Source: Mucilaginibacter sp. UR6-11 (GTDB taxonomy: Bacteria > Bacteroidota > Bacteroidia > Sphingobacteriales > Sphingobacteriaceae). From it: 64,000 bases of DNA. Every line of letters starts with the position of its first letter. Position 1 is the first letter of the stretch. Made by a program: the position numbers and the translations under genes. The stretch spans positions 1 to 64,000 of the forward strand of contig NZ_JAJIWO010000004.1 in the NCBI RefSeq assembly GCF_020880695.1, read 5' to 3'. This document shows positions 1 through 8,546 of the stretch, in pieces. The notes beneath the pieces were generated by a model, which saw nothing but the letters and a program-made list of their open reading frames with translations, did not search any database and was not told the DNA's origin.

Positions 1-124
1 TACACACAATAGTAAAAGCTATGAGATAATTTCCTGTATTTCGTCACAAATACTAAGATAGTGGTTTCTGGCATAGCCTCCACCCATGACCTACCGCCAA
101 AGGCGGTGGTTTAGCCATTAGAAC

Positions 125-156
125 AAAAATAGCCACTATTGTTAAATAGTGGCTAT
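125..156 (-). terminator. intrinsic terminator downstream of tRNA-Pro
   Basis: A perfect 12-bp stem (ATAGCCACTATT at 129-140 with AATAGTGGCTAT at 145-156) has a 4-nt loop and, read on the minus strand, is followed by a T run (plus-strand A125-A129). It lies just downstream of the minus-strand tRNA and is best read as its terminator. The rest of 1-172 shows no gene. Confidence 0.75.
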
Positions 157-172
157 AATATGTTTGGTATCG

Positions 173-246
173 TCGGGATGGCAGGATTCGAACCTGCGGC
201 CTCCACATCCCAAATGTGGCGCGATACCGGGCTACGCTACATCCCG
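173..246 (-). tRNA. tRNA-Pro (anticodon UGG)
   Basis: On the minus strand the acceptor arm CGGGATG (246-240) pairs with CATCCCG (180-174), followed by discriminator A at 173. The anticodon stem-loop CCACA-TTTGGGA-TGTGG gives anticodon TGG, and the T-arm contains the GGTTCGAATCC consensus. The length of 74 nt is normal. The CCA end is not encoded. Confidence 0.97.
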
Positions 247-386
247 ATTGGGATTGCAAAGGTAGGATTAAAAATCAGTGCTGCAAATATTTTTTAAAAG
301 AGTTTTATTTAATCTGTTTAGTTGAGTAAATAATAAAGAAAAACATTTTATAGATCATGTATATACTAGTTAAACCAACTCTTTGT

Positions 387-459
387 GCAACAATCACATG
401 ACATTTAAGCAACAATTATATGACATTGATGTATTGATTAAACCTTCGTCGTAATTTCG
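387..459 (+). promoter_or_regulatory. two 22-bp-spaced direct repeats and candidate promoter upstream of the secreted protein/barrel operon
   Basis: GCAACAATCACATGACATT at 387-405 recurs as GCAACAATTATATGACATT at 409-427. The copies match at 17 of 19 positions and start exactly 22 bp (two helical turns) apart. A -7-like TAATTTCG lies at 452-459, 28 bp before the start codon at 488. Tandem half-sites two turns apart are typical of AraC- or LytTR-type regulators; which regulator binds is not visible. The rest of 247-386 shows nothing recognisable. Confidence 0.45.
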
Positions 460-487
460 CCTCAATCAATTTTAAATAAAACACGAT

Positions 488-1306
488 ATGAAAACAGGAA
501 TTCTATCATTGCTTTTATTAGTCGCCGGCATTTCGCAATTAGCTGCCCAAACTAAATTAAAAAGCATACAAAGCACCAGTGTATGGGCCGTTCCCAACGT
601 TAAAATTGATGGTAATTTAACCGAATGGAAAGATGATTTTCAGGCCTATAATAAAGCGGTTAAGTTATATTACACCTTAGCAAACGATGAAAAATACCTT
701 TACCTGGTTGTAAAATCAACAGACCCTACAAATAATGCTAAAATTGCAGCGGGTGGTATAACACTTAATATCAACACCGCAGATAAAAAAAATGACAAAG
801 ATGCTTTTAGTTTAACCTATCCGGTTGTTAACAGGGCAGGCGGCGGGCGTGGTCGCGGCGGCTTTGGAGGTGGCCGAAATGGCGGGGCTATCCTATCAGA
901 TTCGGCAGCAAAAGCGGCTACAGAGGAAGCTCATAAACAATTCATTTCGGCAGCTAAAGAAATCAAAGTTTTAGGATTTAAAGAAATTACAGATACGCTG
1001 ATATCTATTTATAACGAATACAGCATTAAATCATTAGTTGGTTATGATGAACAGGGTAACCTTACCTACGAGATGGCTGTGCCGCTTAAGGAACTGGGAT
1101 TATCAGCCAATGATCCGAAAGAATTTACTTACCAGTTGTTGCTGAGTGGCATATCTGCACCAACCACCAGCGGATTTGGTGGCGGAGGCGGTGGTCGTAG
1201 TCGTGGTGGCCGTGGCGGCGCAGGCGGTGGCAGAAACAACATTGATTACCAGGAGCTAATAGCACCAACCGATTTTTGGGGTAAATATACCCTCGCTAAA
1301 AAATAG
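488..1306 (+). CDS. secreted CBM9/DOMON-like protein with Gly/Arg-rich tracts
   Basis: Exported protein of 272 residues and unknown function. Residues 1-20 form a Sec signal peptide ending at Ala-Ala-Gln. The segment around residues 31-48 (SVWAVPNVKIDGNLTEW) and the following beta-rich stretch resemble the opening of family-9 carbohydrate-binding (DOMON-like) folds; this is a resemblance only. Two low-complexity tracts of Gly and Arg (about residues 117-133 and 229-250) interrupt the fold, and the C-terminus is PTDFWGKYTLAKK. A paralogue without these tracts lies at 39244-40059 with the same IDG-x-TEW and PTDFWG-x-YTLAK motifs. It stands 48 bp before the outer-membrane barrel gene and is probably co-transcribed, suggesting a periplasmic or surface partner of the barrel. 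Confidence 0.8.
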   Translation: MKTGILSLLLLVAGISQLAAQTKLKSIQSTSVWAVPNVKIDGNLTEWKDDFQAYNKAVKLYYTLANDEKYLYLVVKSTDPTNNAKIAAGGITLNINTADKKNDKDAFSLTYPVVNRAGGGRGRGGFGGGRNGGAILSDSAAKAATEEAHKQFISAAKEIKVLGFKEITDTLISIYNEYSIKSLVGYDEQGNLTYEMAVPLKELGLSANDPKEFTYQLLLSGISAPTTSGFGGGGGGRSRGGRGGAGGGRNNIDYQELIAPTDFWGKYTLAKK

Positions 1307-1354
1307 AATATCCACTAATAATATAATACCCTGATACTCCCCTTATACCTCAAT

Positions 1355-4195
1355 ATGAGAAAATTTTTATTTGTTATAACGCTATTAATAATCTTGTCGG
1401 ATCAATTGTTTGCACAAAGCAGCAAACCGCTACCACCTCCTTTACCATCTCGCGAAGTGAGCGGTGTAGTAAAGGACGAAAAAGGAGAAACCGTTATAGG
1501 TGCATTAGTAGTATTAAAATCGGCCGTAGATACTTTAAGAGGAGCAACTAATGAAGACGGAGTTTTTGTTTTTAAAGACGTAAAAAAAGCAGCATTCAAT
1601 GTTACTGTATCAAGCATCGGCTCCGTAACCTTTGTTAAGAAATATCTAAATAGCGATGTCGCAAAAAAAATCGTTTTAGACCCCATAACGTTAAAAACAG
1701 AAACTAACCTGCTTAATGAGGTAAAAATTAATGGCACGCCAAGCGTAACCTATAAAACTGATACGGTCGAATACAGGGCAAGCGATTATAAAGTACGTGC
1801 AAATGCCACTCTTGACGAATTAGTGAAGAAAATGGAAGGTATGGAAGTTGGCTCAGACGGATCATTGGTACATCAGGGAGAAAACGTTGTAAAGGCTAAA
1901 TTGAACGGCAAGGAGTTTGCCGGTGGTAGTATATCACAAGCTCTCAAAAACCTACCAGCTGATATAGTTGAAAAAATCCAGATAGTTGACGACTATGGTG
2001 AGCAAGCCGCCCGTACCGGAATTAAAACAGGTTTACCTCAAAAAATATTAAACATCACTACCAAACCCGACAGATCAGTAGGTATAACGGGCCGCACTAC
2101 AGACCAGTACGGCAATAATGGTCGTTTCAATACACAAATTTCGGTTCAGCGTATTGATGCCAACCAGGTTATCAGTGTTATTGGAAATGCCAAAAGTACT
2201 GTGGACGGCATAGGCGGTGGGAATCCAGGAACAACAAAAACTGGTTCGCCTTCCATCAGCTACCGTGATCAGTGGAGTAAAAAAATACAGGTAAATACCA
2301 GTTACTCTTATTGGTTTAGCAATAATAATTCGGTAAACACGCAGTATGGATTTAACAATACCAGTTTAGGTCCCAGCTATTTTTCACAACACGGTGGAAA
2401 CGAAAGTAAAAGCCATGGACAAAACATGCATTTCCAAATGGATTTCCAGATGGATAGTTTAAATTTTTTACAACTTAATCCGTCTTTTGGCACGTCTGCT
2501 TCATCCAATTCAAATAACTATACAAGAGATCAGATAGATAACTTTCGGGATTCAACAGGTACATCCCTGTTTCAGCACCGGTTAAGCAACGGCACAGGCT
2601 ATAGCTCCAATGAAAATAAAAATTATGGCATCAATGCCCTCTATGTGCATTTATTTAGAAAACCTAAAAGAAATATCTCAATTACGCTAAATGCTTCTCA
2701 CTCAGATTCACAGGCTGATGGCGGCTCTAATAAACTTTATAAATACTTCGCCGATAGCACACAAAACGTGCATTTACGCGATTCGACAATAGATGTATTG
2801 ACAACACGTAATAATAAAAATTCCTCTTTTTCAGGAACTGCAACTTATACAGAACCATTGGCTGAGTTTTCGCTGCTTGAGTTAAGGGCAGAACTATCTC
2901 AATCAAACAACAACGCGAGGTCAATACAGAGCGAATTAGATACTGCAACCGGCAAGTTAGTTGAACGGCCCGACCTAAGCAATATCTATAATTTCTCAAC
3001 CACCCAATCACGCTATACAGCCAATTATCGCTATGATGGCAAAAAGGTTAACCTATCAATTGGTGCTACGGCAATTGATTATAAATTGGTGGGCACTAAG
3101 GTTGATAATAATACCTTTCAAAATGCTGGAACTTCGCGCACAAATTTTAAAATAATACCTGCGTTTCGTTTTTCTTATGCCTGGTCCCGCACTCAACGAA
3201 TACAGTTAAATTATAATGGTGCAAACATAGATCCGGAATTCCAACAAATTCAGCCCTTTACAGACCGTTCAAACCCCAACAACATCATTGTTGGTAATCC
3301 AAACCTTGACCCCGGATTTAATCACGCTATTAATGGCTCTTATAACAATTATATAGCAAATTCAAGATTCAATATCTCATTAAGCGCATACGCAAACTTT
3401 TATACTAATAAAATAACTACAAACACATTAAACATACGTACCATACTTACCGCTGCGCATGATTCAATCCCGCCTGCCAATGGCAATCCGGGTATCCCAG
3501 CCGCCGCGGCTACTTACAAAAACATAAATGAAGTTCATTTTATTAACCTTGGAGGGTCACACTCATACGGTGGCGGTTACGGTATATCAAAGCAACTTGA
3601 TGATAGAAGATATAACATATCATTAAACGGTAGCATCAATTATGATTACTCTACTGCAATGAGTAATAATATCTTATATCATAATACGGCCTGGAGATTT
3701 GATGACCGATTTGGCCCCAGGATAAATCCTAATGACAATATCGAAATAAACCCTTATGTCGGTTATAACTTAACCAGAACCTTTACGACATCGCCCAAGG
3801 GTTATTCAAGTCTGTATCAAACCACAAAATTAGCTATTGATGGCAGGATGTATTTTTTAAAGACTTACCAGGTTAATTATAGTGCATCAAAAAACTTCGT
3901 TAGCGGTATCCAAAATGCAACCAATCCATTTGTAGTGAATGTTGGTTTTCAAAAGGAATTCCTGGAGAAAAGAAATCTGGTTTTAACCTTTGATGTCTTT
4001 GATTTATTGCATCAAAACAGCTTTATCAGGCAGGATGTTACCGCTGACGGAGGCATAACCAACACGATATCAAGTACATTAAGCCGTTATTTTATGGTTG
4101 GGCTACGTCTTAACCTTCAAAAATGGGGCGGCAGGCCACAACGAAATGGTAAAAACATGCAACGCAGAGGCGACGGTAGTTTTATTTACAACTAA
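1355..4195 (+). CDS. outer-membrane beta-barrel protein with carboxypeptidase-regulatory-like domain (TonB-receptor-like)
   Basis: Protein of 946 residues with an N-terminal signal peptide (residues 1-20, ending LFAQ). A carboxypeptidase regulatory-like beta-sandwich spans about residues 35-115 (SGVVKDEKGETVIGALVVL). A plug-like region follows at about 125-235 (NATLDELVKKMEGMEV). The remaining 600-odd residues are aromatic- and Asn-rich alternating strands typical of the 'outer membrane protein beta-barrel' family. It should sit in the outer membrane and import or export an unidentified ligand. No SusD partner is adjacent, so it is not a classical SusCD pair. The C-terminal tail is Gly/Arg-rich and ends IYN rather than the usual terminal Phe. 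The gene is followed by a strong terminator. Confidence 0.85.
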   Translation: MRKFLFVITLLIILSDQLFAQSSKPLPPPLPSREVSGVVKDEKGETVIGALVVLKSAVDTLRGATNEDGVFVFKDVKKAAFNVTVSSIGSVTFVKKYLNSDVAKKIVLDPITLKTETNLLNEVKINGTPSVTYKTDTVEYRASDYKVRANATLDELVKKMEGMEVGSDGSLVHQGENVVKAKLNGKEFAGGSISQALKNLPADIVEKIQIVDDYGEQAARTGIKTGLPQKILNITTKPDRSVGITGRTTDQYGNNGRFNTQISVQRIDANQVISVIGNAKSTVDGIGGGNPGTTKTGSPSISYRDQWSKKIQVNTSYSYWFSNNNSVNTQYGFNNTSLGPSYFSQHGGNESKSHGQNMHFQMDFQMDSLNFLQLNPSFGTSASSNSNNYTRDQIDNFRDSTGTSLFQHRLSNGTGYSSNENKNYGINALYVHLFRKPKRNISITLNASHSDSQADGGSNKLYKYFADSTQNVHLRDSTIDVLTTRNNKNSSFSGTATYTEPLAEFSLLELRAELSQSNNNARSIQSELDTATGKLVERPDLSNIYNFSTTQSRYTANYRYDGKKVNLSIGATAIDYKLVGTKVDNNTFQNAGTSRTNFKIIPAFRFSYAWSRTQRIQLNYNGANIDPEFQQIQPFTDRSNPNNIIVGNPNLDPGFNHAINGSYNNYIANSRFNISLSAYANFYTNKITTNTLNIRTILTAAHDSIPPANGNPGIPAAAATYKNINEVHFINLGGSHSYGGGYGISKQLDDRRYNISLNGSINYDYSTAMSNNILYHNTAWRFDDRFGPRINPNDNIEINPYVGYNLTRTFTTSPKGYSSLYQTTKLAIDGRMYFLKTYQVNYSASKNFVSGIQNATNPFVVNVGFQKEFLEKRNLVLTFDVFDLLHQNSFIRQDVTADGGITNTISSTLSRYFMVGLRLNLQKWGGRPQRNGKNMQRRGDGSFIYN

Positions 4196-4203
4196 TATGC
4201 ATA

Positions 4204-4256
4204 AATACACATAAAAAAGGCGAGCTAATTTTTAGCTCGCCTTTTTTATGTGTATT
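4204..4256. terminator. bidirectional intrinsic terminator
   Basis: A perfect inverted repeat of 25 bp per arm (4204-4228 and 4232-4256) with a 3-nt loop has a GC-rich core GGCGAGCTAA and an A6/T6 block on either side. It lies between the convergent barrel gene (ends 4195) and the galM-type gene (ends 4315) and should terminate both. Confidence 0.9.
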
Positions 4257-4314
4257 ATTTTTCCGACGTTTCAAACATCGGGTGATATTATCATTTGCTG
4301 ATTATTTATCATCC

Positions 4315-5460
4315 CTATTTCTTTACAGAGAATTTATAGTAAGACGATGTCTTATAAGTTTGCCCTGGTTTTAAAGTTGTGGTAGGAAAAGATGGTTCAT
4401 TTGGCGAATCAGGAAAATGTTGTGTTTCCATCGCAAACGCTGTTCTAAAATCATCTTTGCTACCACCTTTAAAAGTATTTTTGCTTTGCATAAAATTACC
4501 GCTGTAAAACTGCAAACCTGGCTCTTGGGTATATACATCCATTAATACACCGCTTTTATCGCCTAGTACGCTGGCAGCATGGGTAAATTTACCGGGAGCT
4601 GTACCGGTTAATACAAAGTTATGATCATAACCAGTACCATTTTTTAATTGCTGATTTTTATCATTGATCCTCAAACCAATGGCAGTTGGTTTATTAAAAT
4701 CAAATGGTGTACCCGCAACAGGCTCTAATTTACCCGTCGGGATTAATGTAGAGTCGACCGGTGTATACTTATCTGCATTGATCTGTACGATATGGTTTAA
4801 TATTGTACCGCTACCCTCGCCATTTAAGTTAAAGAATGCATGGTTGGTTAGGTTCACTACCGTGGTTTTATCAGTAGTAGCTTCGTAGTCCATATGCAGT
4901 TCATTATCATCGTTCAGGGTATAAGTAACTTTTACTTTTACATTCCCCGGGAAGCCGCCTTCCATATCTTTTGATAGATAACTTAATTCTAAAGTGTGCT
5001 CGTCTTTCTGATTCGCGTTAAATACCACGTATTGAAAGCCCGCTTTGCCACCATGCAGCGTGTTGGGGCCATTATTAATGGTGAGTGTAACCTGTTTGCC
5101 ATCCAGCATAAATTTGCCCTTAGCGATGCGATTACCATACCGACCTATCGTCGCACCAAAATAAGGCTCGGTAGATTTTTTATACTCTTCGGCAGTTTTA
5201 AAGCCGGTAACCACGTCAATAAGAGTACCTTTTTTGTCTGGCACAAATAAGCTCACCAAACGCCCTCCATAATTGGTAAAAACAGCTTTTACATTGTTTT
5301 TATTTTTCAGGACATAGAACGAGGTGTTTTTAATCGACGTGTCTGCTTTAGAAACAGACTCAGTTGTAACACTATCTACAGTTGTTTTTTTTGAAGACGA
5401 GTTACAGGCTGCTAATAAAAGCAATGCAGGTAACGCGCCCGCCATAAATTTAAGTTTCAT
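4315..5460 (-). CDS. galM: lipoprotein aldose 1-epimerase (galactose mutarotase)
   Basis: Interconverts alpha and beta anomers of aldoses. The 381-residue protein starts with a lipoprotein signal peptide (lipobox LAAC, Cys19) followed by a Ser/Thr-rich linker, so it acts outside the cytoplasm. Family motifs are intact: GRYGNRIAKG at about residue 106, the catalytic-His regions NGPNTLHGG (about 132) and LTNHAFFNL (about 205), GTPFDF and GYDHNFVL, and the C-terminal ETQHFPDSPN segment carrying the other acid/base region. It is the last gene of the minus-strand uronate operon, 28 bp after the DUF4350-like gene, suggesting that it processes sugars released by pectin hydrolysis. Confidence 0.93.
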   Translation of the reverse strand: MKLKFMAGALPALLLLAACNSSSKKTTVDSVTTESVSKADTSIKNTSFYVLKNKNNVKAVFTNYGGRLVSLFVPDKKGTLIDVVTGFKTAEEYKKSTEPYFGATIGRYGNRIAKGKFMLDGKQVTLTINNGPNTLHGGKAGFQYVVFNANQKDEHTLELSYLSKDMEGGFPGNVKVKVTYTLNDDNELHMDYEATTDKTTVVNLTNHAFFNLNGEGSGTILNHIVQINADKYTPVDSTLIPTGKLEPVAGTPFDFNKPTAIGLRINDKNQQLKNGTGYDHNFVLTGTAPGKFTHAASVLGDKSGVLMDVYTQEPGLQFYSGNFMQSKNTFKGGSKDDFRTAFAMETQHFPDSPNEPSFPTTTLKPGQTYKTSSYYKFSVKK

Positions 5461-5488
5461 GTTGTTAATTTAAGTTATTACTAATTGG

Positions 5489-6274
5489 TTATCTTTTTAT
5501 TTGTTTTTTTAGCCAGATAGTCAGGTCCATTGCTGCAATATCATTTTGATACCCAGCTGGCAGCCTGCCGTTTACATATTCATTGTACAACCAGGGATCG
5601 CCCACTGTAAAGACAACACCTTTACCGTATTTCACGGTAGCGGCAATTACAGATGATCCGTCTGTTGATTTAATTACGCTTTTAGCAGCCGGATTGTTTA
5701 AACTGATACTGCTTACATCTTTCATGAAAATCTTCGGCGATGATGTAAAAATTGTATTATCAATACCTGTCGCTTCTCCATCCTTAAAGTGCGCGTCGTC
5801 AATAACATGATTTTGCAGGTCATTGTTAAAACGAAGACCAAACTTTGCAGCGAGGGCATTAAAGTGAATCAATTCTACATTGGCACTATCATTTGCCATC
5901 ATCACCAATACGCCACCGGCTTTTACCCAAAGCGAAATTTGCTCAACATCGGCAGCTTTAATGTAATTAGGATTTGCGTTCTCTTTTTTTGTGTCCGGAT
6001 CAACGATAATATAGATCATACTATTGTGCAAATTAGCCAGCGTCGGCGCTTTGTTTAAAGTATCTAACTCAAATCCGTTAATTTTAAATATAGCGCCCCA
6101 GGAACTAAACCCCGAATCTTTTTCATCATTCCATAAATAGTGGAAGCGTTCTATACCGTTTTTAGTTCTATGCGTTTCGTGATTAAAATAGCAATCCAAC
6201 ATCACGGTTTGCGCAGAGCAGTATGGCGTAATCTTGAGCATAATCAGCAAGGTGCAAACAAGCAATCTATACAT
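5489..6274 (-). CDS. secreted stand-alone DUF4350-like domain protein
   Basis: A 261-residue protein with a signal peptide (residues 1-21, ending SAQ). The body, with LDCYFNHETHR, FHYLWNDEKDSGFSSWG and YIIVDPDTKKENANPNYI, matches my memory of the DUF4350/GATase1-like domain attached to unsaturated rhamnogalacturonyl hydrolases (GH105) in Bacteroidota. No GH105 catalytic domain is present here. A glutaminase-like alpha/beta fold is suggested by GGVLVMMAND and GKGVVFTVGDPWLYNEY. Its position between the transporter and mutarotase genes of a uronate operon supports a role in sensing or binding pectin fragments, but no reaction can be assigned. Confidence 0.75.
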   Translation of the reverse strand: MYRLLVCTLLIMLKITPYCSAQTVMLDCYFNHETHRTKNGIERFHYLWNDEKDSGFSSWGAIFKINGFELDTLNKAPTLANLHNSMIYIIVDPDTKKENANPNYIKAADVEQISLWVKAGGVLVMMANDSANVELIHFNALAAKFGLRFNNDLQNHVIDDAHFKDGEATGIDNTIFTSSPKIFMKDVSSISLNNPAAKSVIKSTDGSSVIAATVKYGKGVVFTVGDPWLYNEYVNGRLPAGYQNDIAAMDLTIWLKKQIKR

Positions 6275-6365
6275 AATAAACTATAAATTTATTATCAGGA
6301 CTTAGGTATTAATTGGTATAAAGCGCTGCACGATAAAGGTAGTTAAAAGGAATAAAATTTCCCTG

Positions 6366-7661
6366 TTAACTTAATTCTACCTGTTTCATTTTTGGGGTAA
6401 AAAAATGCATCACCAGCCACGCCAATAAATAGGCACCGCCACAAATACAAAAAATAATATTGTAACCTATAGTAATATTACCGGCTTCTTTATATTTATC
6501 CAAAATAAAACCTACAAACAACGGAAATATCATCCCGCCTACAGCACCGGCCATCCCGCCCAAACCAACTACCGAGCTAACCGCTTTTTTAGGAAACATA
6601 TCAGACGCGGTTGTAAATATGGTTGCGCTCCAGGCCTGGTGCCCGGCTGCCGCCAAACTTATCAAAGCAACGGCCTGCCATATATTGGTTGCAAATTGCG
6701 CAGTAACTATTGGCACAATACAAAAAGCAAATATCAGCATGGATATTTTGCGCGCCTTGAAAACCGGCCAGCCCCGCTTGATAAACCATGATGAAAGATA
6801 TCCGCCACCTATGCTGCCGATTGTTGTTGCTGTATAAACAATCACTAAAGGCAGGCTCGGCTTTTTAAGATCAAGTGCAAATGTACTTGCAAAATAGCCC
6901 GGTAGCCATAACAGAAAAAACCACCATATTGGGTCAGTTAAAAATTTACCAAAAACGAAACTCCAGGTTTGGCGTATACGCAGCAATTTTACCCACTTTA
7001 CACTTTTATCCTGATTAGCCGTTTCGGCTGCCGAATTGATATCACTATGTATATAATCATATTCTGCAGTTTTTATTTTTTTGTGGCGGGATGGGATTTC
7101 ATATAACACAATCCAAAATATCAGCCAAATAAAGCCAATAGCGCCTGTTATTAAAAATGCCATTTGCCAACCATATAACCCCAATATCAGCGGTATCATT
7201 ATTGGTGCCAAAACAGCGCCAATATTTGCTCCGGAATTAAAGATACCTGTAGCGAAAGCGCGTTCCTTTTTAGGAAACCATTCTGCGACTGACCTTATCG
7301 CCGTCGGAAAATTGCCGGCTTCCCCCAATCCTAAGGCTGCCCTGGCTATTCCAAAACCAAATGTAGATTTTACTACGGCATGAAGCATGGCAGAAACGCT
7401 CCAGACAATAATAGACACGGTATAACCTAGCTTTGTGCCTATTTTATCAATAAACGCCCCGGCTATTACCATACCAATCGCGTAAGCGGCCTGAAAAGCA
7501 ACTACAATATAGCCATAGTCTTTTTCTGTCCAGTGAAACTGAGCTTCAAGTGTGGGCTTTAACAGGGCTATAACCTGCCTGTCAAGATAATTTATAGTTG
7601 TAGCAAAAAACAGCAGCGCACATATTACCCAGCGGTAATTGCCGATTTTGGTTTCATTCAT
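6366..7661 (-). CDS. MFS hexuronate (ExuT-like) transporter
   Basis: Inner-membrane symporter of 431 residues with about 12 hydrophobic segments, of the anion:cation symporter branch of the major facilitator superfamily. Recognisable signatures are NYLDRQVIALLKPTL in helix 1, the loop 2-3 region GAFIDKIGTKLGY, and RAALGLGEAGNFPTAIR in helix 4, which is highly characteristic of ExuT-type hexuronate permeases. The surrounding kduI and fructuronate-reductase-like genes point to galacturonate or glucuronate as substrate. It lies 55 bp downstream of the SDR gene in the same operon. The exact substrate is inferred. Confidence 0.88.
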   Translation of the reverse strand: MNETKIGNYRWVICALLFFATTINYLDRQVIALLKPTLEAQFHWTEKDYGYIVVAFQAAYAIGMVIAGAFIDKIGTKLGYTVSIIVWSVSAMLHAVVKSTFGFGIARAALGLGEAGNFPTAIRSVAEWFPKKERAFATGIFNSGANIGAVLAPIMIPLILGLYGWQMAFLITGAIGFIWLIFWIVLYEIPSRHKKIKTAEYDYIHSDINSAAETANQDKSVKWVKLLRIRQTWSFVFGKFLTDPIWWFFLLWLPGYFASTFALDLKKPSLPLVIVYTATTIGSIGGGYLSSWFIKRGWPVFKARKISMLIFAFCIVPIVTAQFATNIWQAVALISLAAAGHQAWSATIFTTASDMFPKKAVSSVVGLGGMAGAVGGMIFPLFVGFILDKYKEAGNITIGYNIIFCICGGAYLLAWLVMHFFTPKMKQVELS

Positions 7662-7716
7662 AATTGGTTATATAAGACAGGTCTTAGTGGGCACAATATA
7701 GCATTATGCATCAATA

Positions 7717-8535
7717 TTACACACCACTAAAAATAGAAAATCCGCCGTCCACACAAATCATTGATCCGGTTACAAATGCCGATGCATCGCTTAGCAGCCA
7801 AACCAGCGCACCGATCAATTCGTCCGGGTGACCAAACCGTTTAAACGGTGTATTTCTGATTACCTTTTCGCCTCTATCAGTATATCCCCCGTCTGGTGTA
7901 GTTAACAGGTTCCTGTTTTGTTCGGTCAGGAAAAATCCTGGAGCCAGCGCATTCATTCGTATAGCATCGCCATAACGATTAGCCAGCTCAACCGCAAACC
8001 ACTGGTTATAACAATCAACCGCTGCTTTACCCATATTATAACCCAACACGCGTGTCACGGCGCTCTTTGAATTCATAGACGAGATATTAACTATGCTGCC
8101 ATTTCCGACAGTTTGTACAATAGCCCCACCAAATATCTGCGTGGGTATAATTGTACCCCATAAATTAAGTTCTGCTACTTTTTTCATACCGGCCAGGTTC
8201 ATTTTAAAAATATCCTGTTCGGGCAACAAAACACCTTCGGGCATATTGCCACCTGCTGCATTAACCAGGCCATCAACGCGGCCGTAGGCGGTCAAAACTT
8301 TATCTTTTGCTGCTACCAGCGCTTCTTCATCTAAAGCGTCGGCAATCAGGGCTATTGCTTTGCCGCCTTTGGCGTTGATGCTTGCAGCTCTGTCCGCGGC
8401 AACTTGTTCGTTTCTTCCTAAAATCCCAACAATGCCGCCAGCTTCGGCTATGCCATTTACAAACGCGTTACCTAATATACCAGTGCCGCCGGTAACTACA
8501 ATAACTTTATCTTTTAATGAGAACTTGTTTTCCAC
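7717..8535 (-). CDS. SDR-family fructuronate reductase / D-mannonate oxidoreductase-like
   Basis: A 272-residue short-chain dehydrogenase. The NAD(P)-binding motif TGGTGILG lies near residue 16, NAAGG near 93, and the catalytic Ser-Tyr-Lys set is visible as SSMNSKSAVTRVLGYNMGKAA (Ser about 151, Tyr about 165, Lys about 169). The C-terminus APGFFLTEQNR...DGGFSIFSGV is characteristic of YjmF-type SDR enzymes assigned to fructuronate/mannonate interconversion rather than KduD. It starts with GTG at 8535 and lies 11 bp after kduI, indicating tight co-transcription. KduD-like activity on 2-keto-3-deoxygluconate cannot be excluded from sequence alone. Confidence 0.85.
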   Translation of the reverse strand: MENKFSLKDKVIVVTGGTGILGNAFVNGIAEAGGIVGILGRNEQVAADRAASINAKGGKAIALIADALDEEALVAAKDKVLTAYGRVDGLVNAAGGNMPEGVLLPEQDIFKMNLAGMKKVAELNLWGTIIPTQIFGGAIVQTVGNGSIVNISSMNSKSAVTRVLGYNMGKAAVDCYNQWFAVELANRYGDAIRMNALAPGFFLTEQNRNLLTTPDGGYTDRGEKVIRNTPFKRFGHPDELIGALVWLLSDASAFVTGSMICVDGGFSIFSGV

Positions 8536-8546
8536 TTTATATTGGT

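Noticed and set aside
101..113. CCGCC-AAA-GGCGG hairpin near the left end
   Set aside because: Short stem with no T run in either direction and no gene next to it; the terminator at 125-156 already explains tRNA termination.
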